A DNA stretch of 64,000 bases from Methylocystis sp. (GTDB taxonomy: Bacteria; Pseudomonadota; Alphaproteobacteria; Rhizobiales; Beijerinckiaceae): contig JADCCX010000013.1 of the NCBI GenBank assembly GCA_020252485.1, positions 53,458 to 117,457 of the forward strand, given 5' to 3'. Position numbers and translations under genes: made by a program. The notes below the pieces were generated by a model that was not told the DNA's origin, did no database searches, and worked only from the letters and a program-made list of their open reading frames with translations. Of the stretch, positions 1 through 12,199 are shown piece after piece (position 1 is the stretch's first letter; the number at the start of each line of letters is the position of its first letter).

Positions 1-412
1 CCCAGCGCTCGGCGCAAGGTCAGCTTGATTCGCAAGGGCGAGTGCAGCACCGTTCAATCGAAGATGACCAACTGGAGATCCCGGCTTTCCTGCGGCGGCA
101 GGTCAGCTGAGCCTGACAGGAGATGGCAAAAACAGAGCGCGATCTCGTTGCGGATCAAGCTAAACTCTTGAAAAGATGAATTTTTCCTCTTATGAAGTGT
201 CCGATAAAATGTGACTTTTTCGTGTAACAAGGCGTAAAAAACCGTGATTTGGCCTTGTGGGACCTGACGCGTATTTTCCGGCTCACCGCCTTCGGGGCGG
301 TCCGGGAACTGGCGGGGCTCTATCAAGGCCGGTGTCGCGGAATCCAAAGTCAACGCGGTGAATTCTGATTGGCGGTCAACGCCAGCGCAATTCCGCCAAC
401 GAGGATAACGTC
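1..412. other. Non-coding stretch upstream of lpxC
   Basis: I see no convincing gene here. A 99-codon minus-strand reading frame crosses it, but its middle is AT-rich, it has no recognisable domain, and it faces away from lpxC. The segment probably holds the lpxC promoter and leader. Confidence 0.5.
168..196 (+). promoter_or_regulatory. Candidate sigma-70 promoter for lpxC
   Basis: TTGAAA at 168-173 and TATGAA at 191-196 are separated by 17 nt in a locally AT-rich patch. It would give lpxC a leader of about 210 nt. Based on motif match alone. Confidence 0.3.
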
Positions 413-1348
413 TTGAACCAGACGACTCTTGGTGACCTGATCTCGCTGGAGGGCATTGGCGTCCACAGCGGAGCGCCGGTCAAAATCACGCTTCACCCTG
501 CTGAAGCTCACACGGGTATCATCTTTCGCAGGACGGGTCTGCCCGGCGGCGTCGAGCGCGACATTCCCGCGCGGCGGGAAGCGGTTGGCGCGACCGAACT
601 CTGCACCGTGATCGGCGAGCCGAGCGGCGCATCCGTTTCAACGATCGAGCATCTGATGGCCGCGCTGGCCGGCATGGGCGTCGACAACGTCATCGCCGAG
701 ATCGACGGTCCTGAAGTGCCGATCATGGATGGCAGCTCCTGTCTTTTCGTCGATGCGATCGATCAGGCCGGCGTCGAACAACAGCGTGCGCCCCGCAAGG
801 TGATCGTGGTGCTCAAGCCGGTGCGCATCGAGCACGGCAGATCCTGGGCAGAGCTGACCCCCCGTGCGCGTGGTTTCGACGTCGATGTCGAGATTGATTT
901 TCCGACGCAGCTGATCGGCCGCCAGCGCCGGACCGTGGATGTCACGCCGGCGAATTTCCGCAAGGATATCGCGCGCGCGCGCACTTTCGGCTTCATGAAG
1001 GATGTCGAGTATCTCTGGAAGAAGAACCTCGCCCTCGGCGCTTCGCTCGAAAATACGGTGGCGCTGGGCGACGACCGTATCATCAATCCGGAAGGCTTGC
1101 GCTATCCCGACGAGTTCGTCCGCCACAAGATCCTTGATGCGATCGGCGATCTGGCGCTGGCCGGTGCGCGGTTGCAGGCGAGCTACAAGGCCTATATTCC
1201 CGGCCACAAGATCAATGCGATGATGCTCGAGGCGCTGTTTGCGGACCGCAGCGCCTACAAGATCGTCGAGGCGCCACTCGTCAGGCGCGAGCTTGGCCGG
1301 GGCGAAGGCGTCATGGCGGCCGCAGCTTACGCTGCGGACAAGAACTGA
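413..1348 (+). CDS. lpxC: UDP-3-O-acyl-N-acetylglucosamine deacetylase LpxC
   Basis: Zinc enzyme for the committed step of lipid A synthesis: it removes the acetyl group from UDP-3-O-acyl-GlcNAc in the cytoplasm. The 311-aa length fits the family (about 305). The catalytic set is visible: His80 in EHLMAAL, His238 and Asp242 in HKILDAIGD, and His265 in GHKIN, at nearly the same numbers as the E. coli enzyme. The start is TTG, with GAGG 8 nt upstream. It heads the co-directional run lpxC-bamD-recN-ligA, an order known from alphaproteobacteria, where it often follows ftsZ (not in this window). Confidence 0.97.
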   Translation: MNQTTLGDLISLEGIGVHSGAPVKITLHPAEAHTGIIFRRTGLPGGVERDIPARREAVGATELCTVIGEPSGASVSTIEHLMAALAGMGVDNVIAEIDGPEVPIMDGSSCLFVDAIDQAGVEQQRAPRKVIVVLKPVRIEHGRSWAELTPRARGFDVDVEIDFPTQLIGRQRRTVDVTPANFRKDIARARTFGFMKDVEYLWKKNLALGASLENTVALGDDRIINPEGLRYPDEFVRHKILDAIGDLALAGARLQASYKAYIPGHKINAMMLEALFADRSAYKIVEAPLVRRELGRGEGVMAAAAYAADKN

Positions 1349-1540
1349 TTTTTTGCAGACCGGTGTCGAGGCCATGGGCAGCCTCGCCTTGAGGCCGCCA
1401 CATTGCCTGCTCCAAAAGACGGCGATCAGTTAACGATCTCGCCTCGAACTGCCGGAATTCCGGTGCAATTGCTTGCCTTCATCGCGAGGCCATGGCACTT
1501 TCCCGCCGCTTTCCGGTCGGCATATGTAAGGAACTCGGGC

Positions 1541-2428
1541 TTGCAGCTCACTTTGTCTCCAGCACTTGTCCTGCGTGCATGCATGGCGCTTGCGCTTGCT
1601 CTATCGCTGTCGGCCTGCGAGACGTTTTCCTCGGCCGTCTCCTCGTTCAATCCGTTCGGCGATAAGAAAGCTTCCAGCGACCTGCAGAACGACGAGCCGG
1701 CGGACGTGCTCTTCAACGACGGCCTGGCCCGCCTGCAGAACAAGAACTTCGACGGCGCCGCCCGCAAGTTCGCGGAGCTCGACAAGCAATATCCCTATAC
1801 GACCTGGTCGAAGCGCAGCCTGCTCTTGCAGACCTACGCCCAATACGAGAGCCGCAATTACGAGGATGCGATCGCCAGCGGGCGCCGTTACGTGCAGCTT
1901 TATCCTGCCGATAAGGATGCGGCCTATGCGCAGTATCTCGTCGGCATGTCGTATTTCAACCGGATTCCGGATGTGACCCGCGATCAGGAGCGCTCCGAGC
2001 GCGCCTTGCTGGCGATGGACGAATTGATCAACAAATGGCCGCAATCGGAATATGTGCCCGATGCGCGCCTGCGCGTCGCGACGGCGCGCGACCAGCTCGC
2101 CGCCAAGGAAATGGAGGTCGGCCGCTTCTATCTCGATCGCCGCAACTATACCGGCGCGGTGAACCGCTTCCGCGTGGTGCTGGTCAATTACCAGACGACC
2201 CGGCACACCGAGGAGGCCCTGCACCGCACGGCGGAAGCCTATATGGCGCTTGGCATCGTGCCAGAAGCGCAGACGGCGGCGGCGGTTCTGGGCCACAACT
2301 TCCCCGACAGCCCCTGGTACAAGGACAGTTACGCCCTTCTGGCAGGCGGCGGTGTTACGCCGAGCGAGAACCAGGAATCGTGGATCAGCCGGGCCTTCCG
2401 CGGTTTCCGCCGGGGTATCGGCATCTGA
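1541..2428 (+). CDS. bamD: Outer membrane assembly lipoprotein BamD
   Basis: Lipoprotein of the BAM complex that inserts beta-barrel proteins into the outer membrane. A lipobox (LSLSAC) sits about 25 residues from the chosen start, followed by TPR-like helices (DVLFNDGLARLQ..., YAQYLVGMSYF). I chose the TTG at 1541 because AAGGAA lies 7 nt upstream and it gives a normal signal peptide and a 295-aa protein. The frame stays open upstream to 1403, which would add 46 residues before the signal peptide, and the later in-frame ATG leaves too short a signal peptide. Follows lpxC by about 190 nt, so it may have its own promoter. Confidence 0.93.
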   Translation: MQLTLSPALVLRACMALALALSLSACETFSSAVSSFNPFGDKKASSDLQNDEPADVLFNDGLARLQNKNFDGAARKFAELDKQYPYTTWSKRSLLLQTYAQYESRNYEDAIASGRRYVQLYPADKDAAYAQYLVGMSYFNRIPDVTRDQERSERALLAMDELINKWPQSEYVPDARLRVATARDQLAAKEMEVGRFYLDRRNYTGAVNRFRVVLVNYQTTRHTEEALHRTAEAYMALGIVPEAQTAAAVLGHNFPDSPWYKDSYALLAGGGVTPSENQESWISRAFRGFRRGIGI

Positions 2429-2487
2429 GCGCAGGAAGCGCTGACTGAGGCCTTTTCCCGCTGGCGCAGGCATGCCAAAAGCCGCTC

Positions 2488-6266
<3,779 letters not shown>

Positions 6267-6269
6267 GCT

Positions 6270-7460
6270 TCAACGCGCCCGCGTTCCACGCTCCAGCGTG
6301 AACCAGGCGGCGAGCGAAAACACCGTCATCATCAGCGCCATCGGCAGCGGGGAGGTGGTGGTGATCTGCCCTGCGACGAAGCTTGCGACCGCGCCGAAGC
6401 CCATCTGCATCGCTCCGACGACGCCGGAGGCTGCGCCCGCCGCTTTCGGATCGACGCTGACGGCGCCCGAGATGGCATTGGGCAGAAGAAAGCCGTTGCC
6501 CATCGCCATCAGCATATTGGGCAGGAAGATCGCGGCCGGATGCATCACGGGCACCAAAGCCAGACCCAGCAGGATGAGCACGCCGGTGCAGCCGATGATG
6601 TTGCCGGCGCGGATCATCCGGTCGCTGCCGTAGCGCTCGGAGAAGCGGCCGGCGCAGAAGTTGCCGATCATATAGCCGCCGGAAATGGCGATGAACCAGA
6701 GCCCGTAGGTGGTCTTGGGCAGCGCCATGGATTCGACGATCAGATAGGGCGCTCCGCCGAGGAAGGTGAAGAAGACGGCCGAGGTGAAGGCCGAGCCGAT
6801 GCAATAGGCGCGAAACTGAGGGTTACGGATCACCTCACCCGAGCGCCTGAGCACAGCCATCATGCCCTGGCCGGTAATCGATGCTGGCCGGGTTTCGGGC
6901 AATTGCAGGAAGGTGATCAGCCCGCCGATGACGCCAAGGACAGCGCAGGCGATGAAGATCGCGCGCCAGCCGAAGGTGTCATCCAGGAAGCCGCCGATGG
7001 CCGGGGCGGTCAGCGGCGCGATCACCATGCCCATCGTGACATAGCCGATCATGCTGGCCGCCGTGGCCTGCGGCGCCAGATCCCGCACGATCGTGCGCGA
7101 CAGAGTCAGCCCCGCGGTCGATCCCGCCGCCTGGACGATGCGGGCGAGGATCAGGAGCAGAATGCTGCCGGCAAGGCTCGCGGCGAGGCTCGCCATCACA
7201 TAAAGGCCGAGCGAGAGCAGCAGCACCGGCCGCCGGCCGAAACGGTCCGCCAAGCCGCCGATGAAAAGCTGCGAGATGGCCTGCGCTGCGAGAAAGAGAG
7301 AAAGCGTCAGCTGCACCTCGCTGCGCGAGGCGCCGAGCGATGCGGCAAGGCCGGGCATCGACGGCATGAGGATGTTGAGCGCGAGCGGCCCGATCATCGA
7401 GACGATGATCAGGACAGGCAAAAGCCTGCGCAGGAGCGCCGGATTTTCCGGGTTGCTCAC
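6270..7460 (-). CDS. MFS exporter, Bcr/CflA-like drug efflux family
   Basis: Inner-membrane proton-driven exporter with about 12 hydrophobic segments over 396 aa. The motif-A-like loop GGLADRFGRRPVLLLSL after helix 2 and the start LNILMPSMPGLAASLG resemble Bcr/CflA multidrug transporters. The substrate cannot be read from sequence. Overlaps the 3' end of the upstream M24 peptidase gene by 4 nt, so the pair is likely one transcript. Convergent with ligA. Confidence 0.88.
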   Translation of the reverse strand: MSNPENPALLRRLLPVLIIVSMIGPLALNILMPSMPGLAASLGASRSEVQLTLSLFLAAQAISQLFIGGLADRFGRRPVLLLSLGLYVMASLAASLAGSILLLILARIVQAAGSTAGLTLSRTIVRDLAPQATAASMIGYVTMGMVIAPLTAPAIGGFLDDTFGWRAIFIACAVLGVIGGLITFLQLPETRPASITGQGMMAVLRRSGEVIRNPQFRAYCIGSAFTSAVFFTFLGGAPYLIVESMALPKTTYGLWFIAISGGYMIGNFCAGRFSERYGSDRMIRAGNIIGCTGVLILLGLALVPVMHPAAIFLPNMLMAMGNGFLLPNAISGAVSVDPKAAGAASGVVGAMQMGFGAVASFVAGQITTTSPLPMALMMTVFSLAAWFTLERGTRAR

Positions 7461-9277
7461 AGGCTTGCGCAGGCCTTTTTCAGCCAGGTCTTGACGGGTT
7501 TGTCGACGAGCGGACCGATCACCTTGAGCACGCGCGCGTGATAGGCATTGAGCCAGCGGCGCTCCGCTTCGGTCAGCAGGGCCGGCTTGATCAGGCGGCG
7601 GTCGATGGGACAGAGGGTGAGGGTTTCGAAGCCATAGATTTCGCGCTCTGCGCCCGGAATGCTCCGCCTCTCGACCAGCACGAGGTTCTCGATGCGGATG
7701 CCGTAATGGCCGGGCTTGTAGTAGCCTGGCTCGTTCGACAGGATCATGCCCGGCTCCAGCGGTGCGCTGCCCGTTTTTGCGATGCGCTGGGGTCCTTCAT
7801 GCACGCTGAGATAGCTGCCGACGCCGTGGCCGGTTCCGTGGTCGAAATCGAGCCCGGCGGCCCACAGATGCTGGCGCGCGAAGCTGTCGATCTGCGCTCC
7901 GCTGGCGCCCTTGGGAAAGACGGCCAGTGATACCGCGATCATGCCCTTGAGGACGCGCGTGTTGCGGTCGATCATTTCGGCAGTCGGCTTGCCGATGGCG
8001 ATGGTCCGCGTGATGTCGGTCGTCCCGTCGATGTATTGCCCGCCGGAATCGATCAGATAGATGCCCTTGGTGATGCGCCGGTTGGAAACCTCGTTGACCC
8101 GGTAATGCGGCAAGGCGGCATTGGGTCCGGCTGCCGAGATGGTGTCGAAGGAGATGTCCTTGAGCTTGCCCGTGGCCATCCGGAAGCCTTCAAGCGCGAT
8201 CGCCGCGCTGATCTCCGTTTCGCCGCCCCTGGCGGCGGCTGCGTCCAGCCAGCACAGGAATTGCACCATTGCGGCACCGTCGCGGATCTGCGCCTGACGC
8301 GCGCCTTCGCATTCCGCCTTGTTCTTGACGGCCTTGCGCAGCGCGATCGGGTTGAGGCCGACATCAGCGGCGCCGCCGGATGCGCGGAAGTCCTCGACCA
8401 GGCCGATGCTGGCGCTCTCCCTGTCGAAGCGGAGTTTGGCGGCTTTCTGGCCCAGCGCCTTCAGCGTGGCGGCGAAGGCGGCAGGCTCATCGACATCAAG
8501 GCGATCCTCCAGGCTGGCGCGCACGCTGTTCGATAGCTTGCGGCCATCGATGAACAGCTTCGGCCGTCCTTCCCGCGGCAGGAGCGCATTGCCGATTGGC
8601 AATGGCATATGGGGAACATCGCCGCCGCGGATGTTGAAGAGCCAGGCGATCCCGGTTGGGTCAGTGATCGCCAGTCCGTCCAGCTTCTCGGCTGCGAGCC
8701 ATTGCTGCAGGTCCCTGACCTTATCGTCCAGGGCAACTCCGGCAAGCCGGGCAGGGTGGATGCCGACTGGTGCCAAGGGTGGCGCGGGCCGCTCCGTCCA
8801 GACAGCATCGACGGCGTTGGGCTCGGACGCCACGAGATGCAGACCCGCTCTCTCCGCCGCCTGCTGGAAGCGCTGCAACTGATCGGGCGTGTGACGCCGG
8901 GGATCGTAGCCGATCCGCGCGCCGGTCTTCGCCTGGCCTGCGAGCCATTCCGACGGCGGATGATCGATGATCGAAACCGGTTCGTAGACGCTGCGGTCGA
9001 TTTGTTCCGCCAGCTGCTCAGTGTAGCGCCCGTCGGTGAAAACGGCCGCCCGGTCCATCAGCACCACGCCGAACCCGGCCGAACCCGTGAAGCCGGTCAG
9101 CCAGGCAAGCCGCTCCTCGCTCGGCGGCAGATATTCGTTCTGATGCTCATCGGCGCGGGCGACGAGGTAACCGTCAAGGCCACGCTCGGGAAGCAGGGCG
9201 CGGAGCCTTTTCAGGCGTTCCGGGCCGGCCTGGCCCTCGGACTTGATCTCGAATGACTGGAAACGGGCTGCCGGCAT
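7457..9277 (-). CDS. pepP: Xaa-Pro aminopeptidase, M24 family
   Basis: Metallopeptidase that removes an N-terminal residue before proline. The 606-aa length with two creatinase-like N-terminal domains matches aminopeptidase P1. The five metal ligands are recognisable: the two Asp in DSGGQYIDGTTDITRT, His in HGTGHGVGSYLSVHEG, Glu in LSNEPGYY and Glu in IENLVLVE. First gene of a two-gene unit with the MFS exporter. Symbol given by family resemblance. Confidence 0.92.
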   Translation of the reverse strand: MPAARFQSFEIKSEGQAGPERLKRLRALLPERGLDGYLVARADEHQNEYLPPSEERLAWLTGFTGSAGFGVVLMDRAAVFTDGRYTEQLAEQIDRSVYEPVSIIDHPPSEWLAGQAKTGARIGYDPRRHTPDQLQRFQQAAERAGLHLVASEPNAVDAVWTERPAPPLAPVGIHPARLAGVALDDKVRDLQQWLAAEKLDGLAITDPTGIAWLFNIRGGDVPHMPLPIGNALLPREGRPKLFIDGRKLSNSVRASLEDRLDVDEPAAFAATLKALGQKAAKLRFDRESASIGLVEDFRASGGAADVGLNPIALRKAVKNKAECEGARQAQIRDGAAMVQFLCWLDAAAARGGETEISAAIALEGFRMATGKLKDISFDTISAAGPNAALPHYRVNEVSNRRITKGIYLIDSGGQYIDGTTDITRTIAIGKPTAEMIDRNTRVLKGMIAVSLAVFPKGASGAQIDSFARQHLWAAGLDFDHGTGHGVGSYLSVHEGPQRIAKTGSAPLEPGMILSNEPGYYKPGHYGIRIENLVLVERRSIPGAEREIYGFETLTLCPIDRRLIKPALLTEAERRWLNAYHARVLKVIGPLVDKPVKTWLKKACASL

Positions 9278-9528
9278 GGCTCTGGATTAAGAGAGCGCGA
9301 AACGACTGTCGAGCGTTTCATAAGCCTGCTGCCAAGATGACAGGCATGTGATGAATTAACATGCAAAAAATGCATATTTTTACAGAATTATTTGCAAAGC
9401 CATGCATAAAACGAATGGCAGGGAGTCGAAGTCGGCTCTACCGCTGCAGTGCAGCATGACCCATCTTCTCATGACAAGAAAAGGGAAACGCAGGGCTCCT
9501 TTCGTTTTTTCAACCACAGGAGATACCC
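9278..9528. promoter_or_regulatory. Leader and control region of the small-protein pair
   Basis: Divergent spacer between the M24 peptidase and the 66-aa gene. It contains an AT-rich island (about 9355-9415) with three ATGCA/TGCAT motifs, including ATGCA-N5-TGCAT-like spacing at 9361-9374, and one TTAA half-site at 9356-9359. This would suit a regulator-bound promoter, but no specific factor can be named. Confidence 0.35.
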
Positions 9529-9729
9529 ATGGCCACACTCACCTATACCCCGCACGCGGTCGCCCCGATCAAGGCCCCCGCTCGGCGCAGTTTCTTCTCC
9601 CGTCTGCTCAACGCGATGATCGAATCGCGCATGCGCCGGGCACAGGTCGAGATCCGGCGCGCGCAAGCGATGGTGGCCGATCCGAAAAGCAAACTCGATT
9701 ACGCTTTGCTCCCCTTCGCCGGTGAATGA
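9529..9729 (+). CDS. Small basic protein of unknown function (66 aa)
   Basis: A 66-residue protein with AGGAG 7-8 nt before its ATG. A proline-containing head is followed by an amphipathic Arg-rich helix (SFFSRLLNAMIESRMRRAQ). It vaguely recalls the small Arg-rich DUF1127-like proteins of alphaproteobacteria but lacks their conserved end, so I assign no family. A second tiny gene with its own strong ribosome site follows 60 nt downstream, so the pair is probably co-transcribed. Confidence 0.65.
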   Translation: MATLTYTPHAVAPIKAPARRSFFSRLLNAMIESRMRRAQVEIRRAQAMVADPKSKLDYALLPFAGE

Positions 9730-9789
9730 CGCTCTCCAGCGAACGTTCCCCGACGACGGCCCATTGAAGATTCGAAAAGGAGATCATCT

Positions 9790-9897
9790 ATGTTCTACCA
9801 TCTCATTGCATTCTACAAAGCGGTTGTGTCCGTCTTCACCGATGCGCGCGCGCTGCAGGCCAAAATGGCCCGCGAGCACGGCAGGGTAGCGGAGTGA
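9790..9897 (+). CDS. Very small protein (35 aa), unknown function
   Basis: ATG at 9790 with AAAAGGAGA ending 7 nt upstream, a near-ideal ribosome site, and stop TGA at 9895-9897. The product begins MFYHLIAFYKAVVSVF, a short amphipathic or membrane-associating helix, and ends in a charged tail (MAREHGRVAE). Many alphaproteobacteria carry 30-45 aa proteins of this style near stress or DUF1127 genes, but I cannot name a role. It ends 29 nt before the convergent prmA. Confidence 0.6.
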   Translation: MFYHLIAFYKAVVSVFTDARALQAKMAREHGRVAE

Positions 9898-9926
9898 CAT
9901 TCGCCGCCTGAAAGAGCGCGAAACCT

Positions 9927-10862
9927 CTACCGGAGCGGCCTCTTTGCCGCTCTGTTGCGTTTGAGGAGCAGCGCCGCCCATCCGTCGAGATCGATGCGCT
10001 CTGCAAGGTAAAATCCCTGACCGCGATAGGCCGAGAGAACGCCAGGCACGTCGCGCGCCAGCAGTCCGGAGAGGATCAGCCGGCCGTCTGGGGCAGTGAC
10101 GCGGGCGAGAGACGGCGCCAGCAGCCGGAGCGGCCTGGCGAGGATATTCGCCAGGACGAGATCGTAGGGCCCGCCCGCTGTGATCGCGCCATGCTGCACG
10201 CCGATAGCGGTGACGGGTCGCACGAAGGCCCCGGCGCGGTTGGCGATGGCGTTCTGCCGTGCGGTGAGTGTCGATTCCGGGTCGATATCGCCGGCGGCGA
10301 CCTTTCGCTTCAGGGCGCGGGCTGCCGCAATCGCCAGCACGCCCGTCCCGGTCCCGACGTCCAGCACCTTGCGGGGGAGCTTGCGCTTCAGTTCCCGGTC
10401 GAGAAACAGCAGGCACCCGCGCGTCGTGCCGTGGTGGCCGGTGCCGAAGGCGAGCGCCGCCTCGATCTCGATCCCGATATCGTTGACGCGCACAGCGTCA
10501 CGGTCGTGCTGGCCATGCACCAGGAAGCGGCCGGCCCGAACCGGCTTGAGCCCGTCGAGCGAGGCGGCGATCCAGTCCCTGGGCTCGATCCGCGAGAAGG
10601 CCGCGAGCCCGGCGGCAGCATCGCCCGCCTTGCCGGGAAGCGTCGAGCGGATGAGATCGCGGATGATTGCCTGATCCGGCTCCGAGGTGAAGAAAACCTC
10701 GATCAGCCAGTGGCTCCCGTCAGCCGATTCGAAAGCGGCCACGGCGTTCTCGTCCGCGTCGAGCAATTCTCCGAGCTGGCCCGCGAGACGCAGCGCTGTG
10801 GCCATATCGGCCGGCAGGCGCATGACATGGGTGGTATTGGAGGGGACGAGGCCTTCACGCAT
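9927..10862 (-). CDS. prmA: Ribosomal protein L11 methyltransferase PrmA
   Basis: SAM-dependent methyltransferase that trimethylates ribosomal protein L11. The SAM-binding motif VLDVGTGTGVLAIAAA and the NILARPL catalytic-region motif are present, preceded by the family's N-terminal substrate-binding domain. I start at ATG 10862 (MREGLVP), with an AGGA-like site about 10 nt upstream, giving 311 aa. The frame is open to 10958, but that would overlap the upstream gene and add 32 residues without homology. Confidence 0.92.
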   Translation of the reverse strand: MREGLVPSNTTHVMRLPADMATALRLAGQLGELLDADENAVAAFESADGSHWLIEVFFTSEPDQAIIRDLIRSTLPGKAGDAAAGLAAFSRIEPRDWIAASLDGLKPVRAGRFLVHGQHDRDAVRVNDIGIEIEAALAFGTGHHGTTRGCLLFLDRELKRKLPRKVLDVGTGTGVLAIAAARALKRKVAAGDIDPESTLTARQNAIANRAGAFVRPVTAIGVQHGAITAGGPYDLVLANILARPLRLLAPSLARVTAPDGRLILSGLLARDVPGVLSAYRGQGFYLAERIDLDGWAALLLKRNRAAKRPLR

Positions 10863-10938
10863 GGCGGCATGTCCTAACAGCACGCCCTGCCTGACGTCAC
10901 CGTCGATTCGCGCTCCGGGAAGAAAATCTGCCCGGTGA

Positions 10939-11373
10939 TCAGGGTGTTGCGGCTGCAATCTGGCGGGTTGGCGCCGTCACTTCGGCTTCCCCCGAGATCA
11001 TGAAGCCGCTGAAGCCAAAGTAGCGGCCGACAACCAGCTGCACCGTCGCATCGTAGCTCACGACAGCCGTATTGCCCCGCCTTCCGGGCGTGACGTTCAC
11101 GTCGATCTCGTCCATCGTCACTTCGCTGTCGGTCCAGACCGTCTTGGCGAAGCGTTTCAGGCAGAGAGTCTCTCTGTCGGCAGGCCGCGTCGCGGCGGCC
11201 GCGTCGAAGGCTGCGAGATAAGCCACCTTGTCGAGTGAATCCCGTACGGAATTGATGCGGTTGACGTCGAGAAGCACGCCTCCAGCGAGGAGGAGGCCGA
11301 CCATCGCCGCCAGAGGTCCCTTGATGTCGGCCGGCCTGTCTGGCGCCGGAGGCGCCGTCATCGCATTCACCAC
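10939..11373 (-). CDS. TadE/TadG-like single-pass membrane protein, uncertain
   Basis: 144 aa with one hydrophobic segment near the N-terminus (AAMVGLLLAGGVLLDVNRI), then a region (DSLDKVAYLAAFDAAA) that resembles the start of the Tad pilus minor pilin TadG, followed by a beta-rich tail with one Cys. This is the layout of a pseudopilin-like protein, but no other tad genes are near. Its stop lies close to prmA, which it may precede in an operon. The function is an inference from layout only. Confidence 0.5.
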   Translation of the reverse strand: MVNAMTAPPAPDRPADIKGPLAAMVGLLLAGGVLLDVNRINSVRDSLDKVAYLAAFDAAAATRPADRETLCLKRFAKTVWTDSEVTMDEIDVNVTPGRRGNTAVVSYDATVQLVVGRYFGFSGFMISGEAEVTAPTRQIAAATP

Positions 11374-11482
11374 GTCACAACCTCACAACCCCTCTTTTCT
11401 CGGAGGTTTGTGGGGCGCCAGGCATGAATTAGGCCTGAATGAGCAACCGGAGGATGCAATGGATCGGGCGAATCTCCGCGGA

Positions 11483-12031
11483 TCAGTTAACGCCGCCGGA
11501 GCGCCGCACCATGGTCACGCCTTCACCCAGCATGTCGGGTCGCGCCAGATCGGCATGGGACGCCTTCAACATCGCCAGATTGACCAGAATATCGGCAGGA
11601 AACGGCGCTGCGCGTCGCGTCGCCATATCGACATTGATCGAGAGATTTTCGCAGGCCGCCGCCAGCCAGCCATCCTCGGCATGGCGGATCTCCATCACGT
11701 AATGCAGCCGCTTGTCATCGAAATCGATCAGCTGCAGCGTCACTCTCACCCTGTCGGCGAGCGTGAGTTCGCGGCGGTAGCGGATCCGGCTCTCGACCAG
11801 GAAGAAGGAATGCCCGCGCTCCTGCGCATAGGCCGGTCCCAGACCGCAGAGGCCGAAAGCTTCATCCACAGCCTGATCGAAGAGCACATGGTAATAGGCC
11901 ATGTTCAGATGGCCGTTGTAATCGATCCAGTCGCTGCGCAGGCCCATCCGGGACGAAACGAAGGGAGCGAAGAACAGCGCCGGCGGCTGCTCGGGCCGTT
12001 CATCCTCAAGGGTGGATTCGTTGATGAGCAT
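11483..12031 (-). CDS. Hotdog-fold acyl-CoA thioesterase
   Basis: 182 aa with the 4-hydroxybenzoyl-CoA thioesterase signature DWIDYNGHLNMAYYHVLFD, whose Asp and GH/N positions form the active site. FFLVESRIRYRREL and DKRLHYVMEI are the following strands of the fold. Related proteins hydrolyse short or betaine-type acyl-CoAs, and the substrate here is unknown. Divergent from the FAD oxidase gene, with about 170 nt between starts. Confidence 0.8.
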   Translation of the reverse strand: MLINESTLEDERPEQPPALFFAPFVSSRMGLRSDWIDYNGHLNMAYYHVLFDQAVDEAFGLCGLGPAYAQERGHSFFLVESRIRYRRELTLADRVRVTLQLIDFDDKRLHYVMEIRHAEDGWLAAACENLSINVDMATRRAAPFPADILVNLAMLKASHADLARPDMLGEGVTMVRRSGGVN

Positions 12032-12199
12032 GACCGCGCCCCGATCAGACGCGCATGTCTACTGCGCGCTTGTTGATTTCCTGTGACAGACCCTCGCGAT
12101 CTTCGTAAAAGAGACGCGCCATCTTCTTCCCGGCTCTTTACGCGATCGATCTGGAGATGGATCGATCATCAAAGGCCAAAAAATGAGGGATCGTCCGTC

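Noticed and set aside
54..353. 99-codon minus-strand frame before lpxC
   Set aside because: No domain, AT-rich middle, no ribosome site; looks like non-coding leader.
9402..9725. 107-codon frame overlapping the 66-aa gene
   Set aside because: The 66-aa frame has the AGGAG site and a sensible amphipathic protein; this one does not.
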